This document shows, one piece after another, positions 63,942 to 64,000 of a stretch of DNA of 64,000 nt. Numbering within the stretch: the stretch's first letter is position 1; the number at the start of each line of letters is the position of its first letter. Source of the stretch: Tetragonia tetragonoides (lineage: Eukaryota > Streptophyta > Magnoliopsida > Caryophyllales > Aizoaceae); assembly GCA_038025085.1 (NCBI GenBank), contig CM076153.1, forward strand, positions 17,521,001 through 17,585,000. The letters are read 5' to 3'. The translations under genes and the position numbers were made by a program. The notes under the pieces were generated by a model. The model was not told where the DNA came from and made no database searches. It saw only the letters and a program-made list of their open reading frames with translations.

Positions 63942-64000
63942 CTGCAAGTAGGATAAACTTAGTAACAGGAAAATGTTGATATATAAAATCAATTGGGATT

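Overview
The window is plant nuclear DNA, almost certainly from a eudicot. It is AT-rich, its genes carry introns, and it holds two plant gene families (IRE1 and clade III-like GLR receptors), plant LINE, SINE, Ty3-type LTR and MULE elements, and Tourist-like MITEs. Caryophyllales (Amaranthaceae-like) is only a guess from the general look of the LINEs and SINEs. I saw no tRNA, rRNA, organellar or bacterial genes.

Layout. Bases 1-10,009 are nested retroelements: a broken plus-strand LINE whose 3' end is cut by a minus-strand non-autonomous LTR element with two ~1.5 kb LTRs. Bases 10,010-13,052 are relic DNA. Bases 13,053-18,262 hold a second, long minus-strand LINE with decayed ORF1 and ORF2. 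Bases 19,897-31,095 hold the best intact gene, a seven-exon IRE1 homologue (883 codons) whose introns carry two MITEs, two LINE relics and SINE tails. Bases 33,411-37,241 (minus) hold a GLR3-type glutamate receptor-like gene with two frameshifts and a 32-nt microexon.

Bases 38,499-64,000 look like a transposon-derived accessory region. A FAR1/FRS-type MULE transposase (plus) lies tail-to-tail with a multi-exon Ulp1-protease-like gene (minus), the arrangement known from Ulp1-carrying MULEs. Then come an At2g35280-like F-box pseudogene, two short paralogous orphan ORFs, an Agenet-domain fragment, satellite-like and telomere-like tracts, a LINE with a 9-bp target duplication, and a tandem pair of two-exon genes. 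Each of this pair joins an unknown domain to the N-terminal piece of a LINE endonuclease. The 3' end of a second Ulp1-family gene (minus) runs off the right edge. The motif TTAGTAACAA recurs through this region.

How the genes work together. IRE1 is a stand-alone ER-stress sensor and the GLR an independent ion channel. The right-hand 26 kb is best read as transposase, captured host-gene pieces and their decay products, with the tandem unknown-plus-endonuclease genes as the least familiar part.
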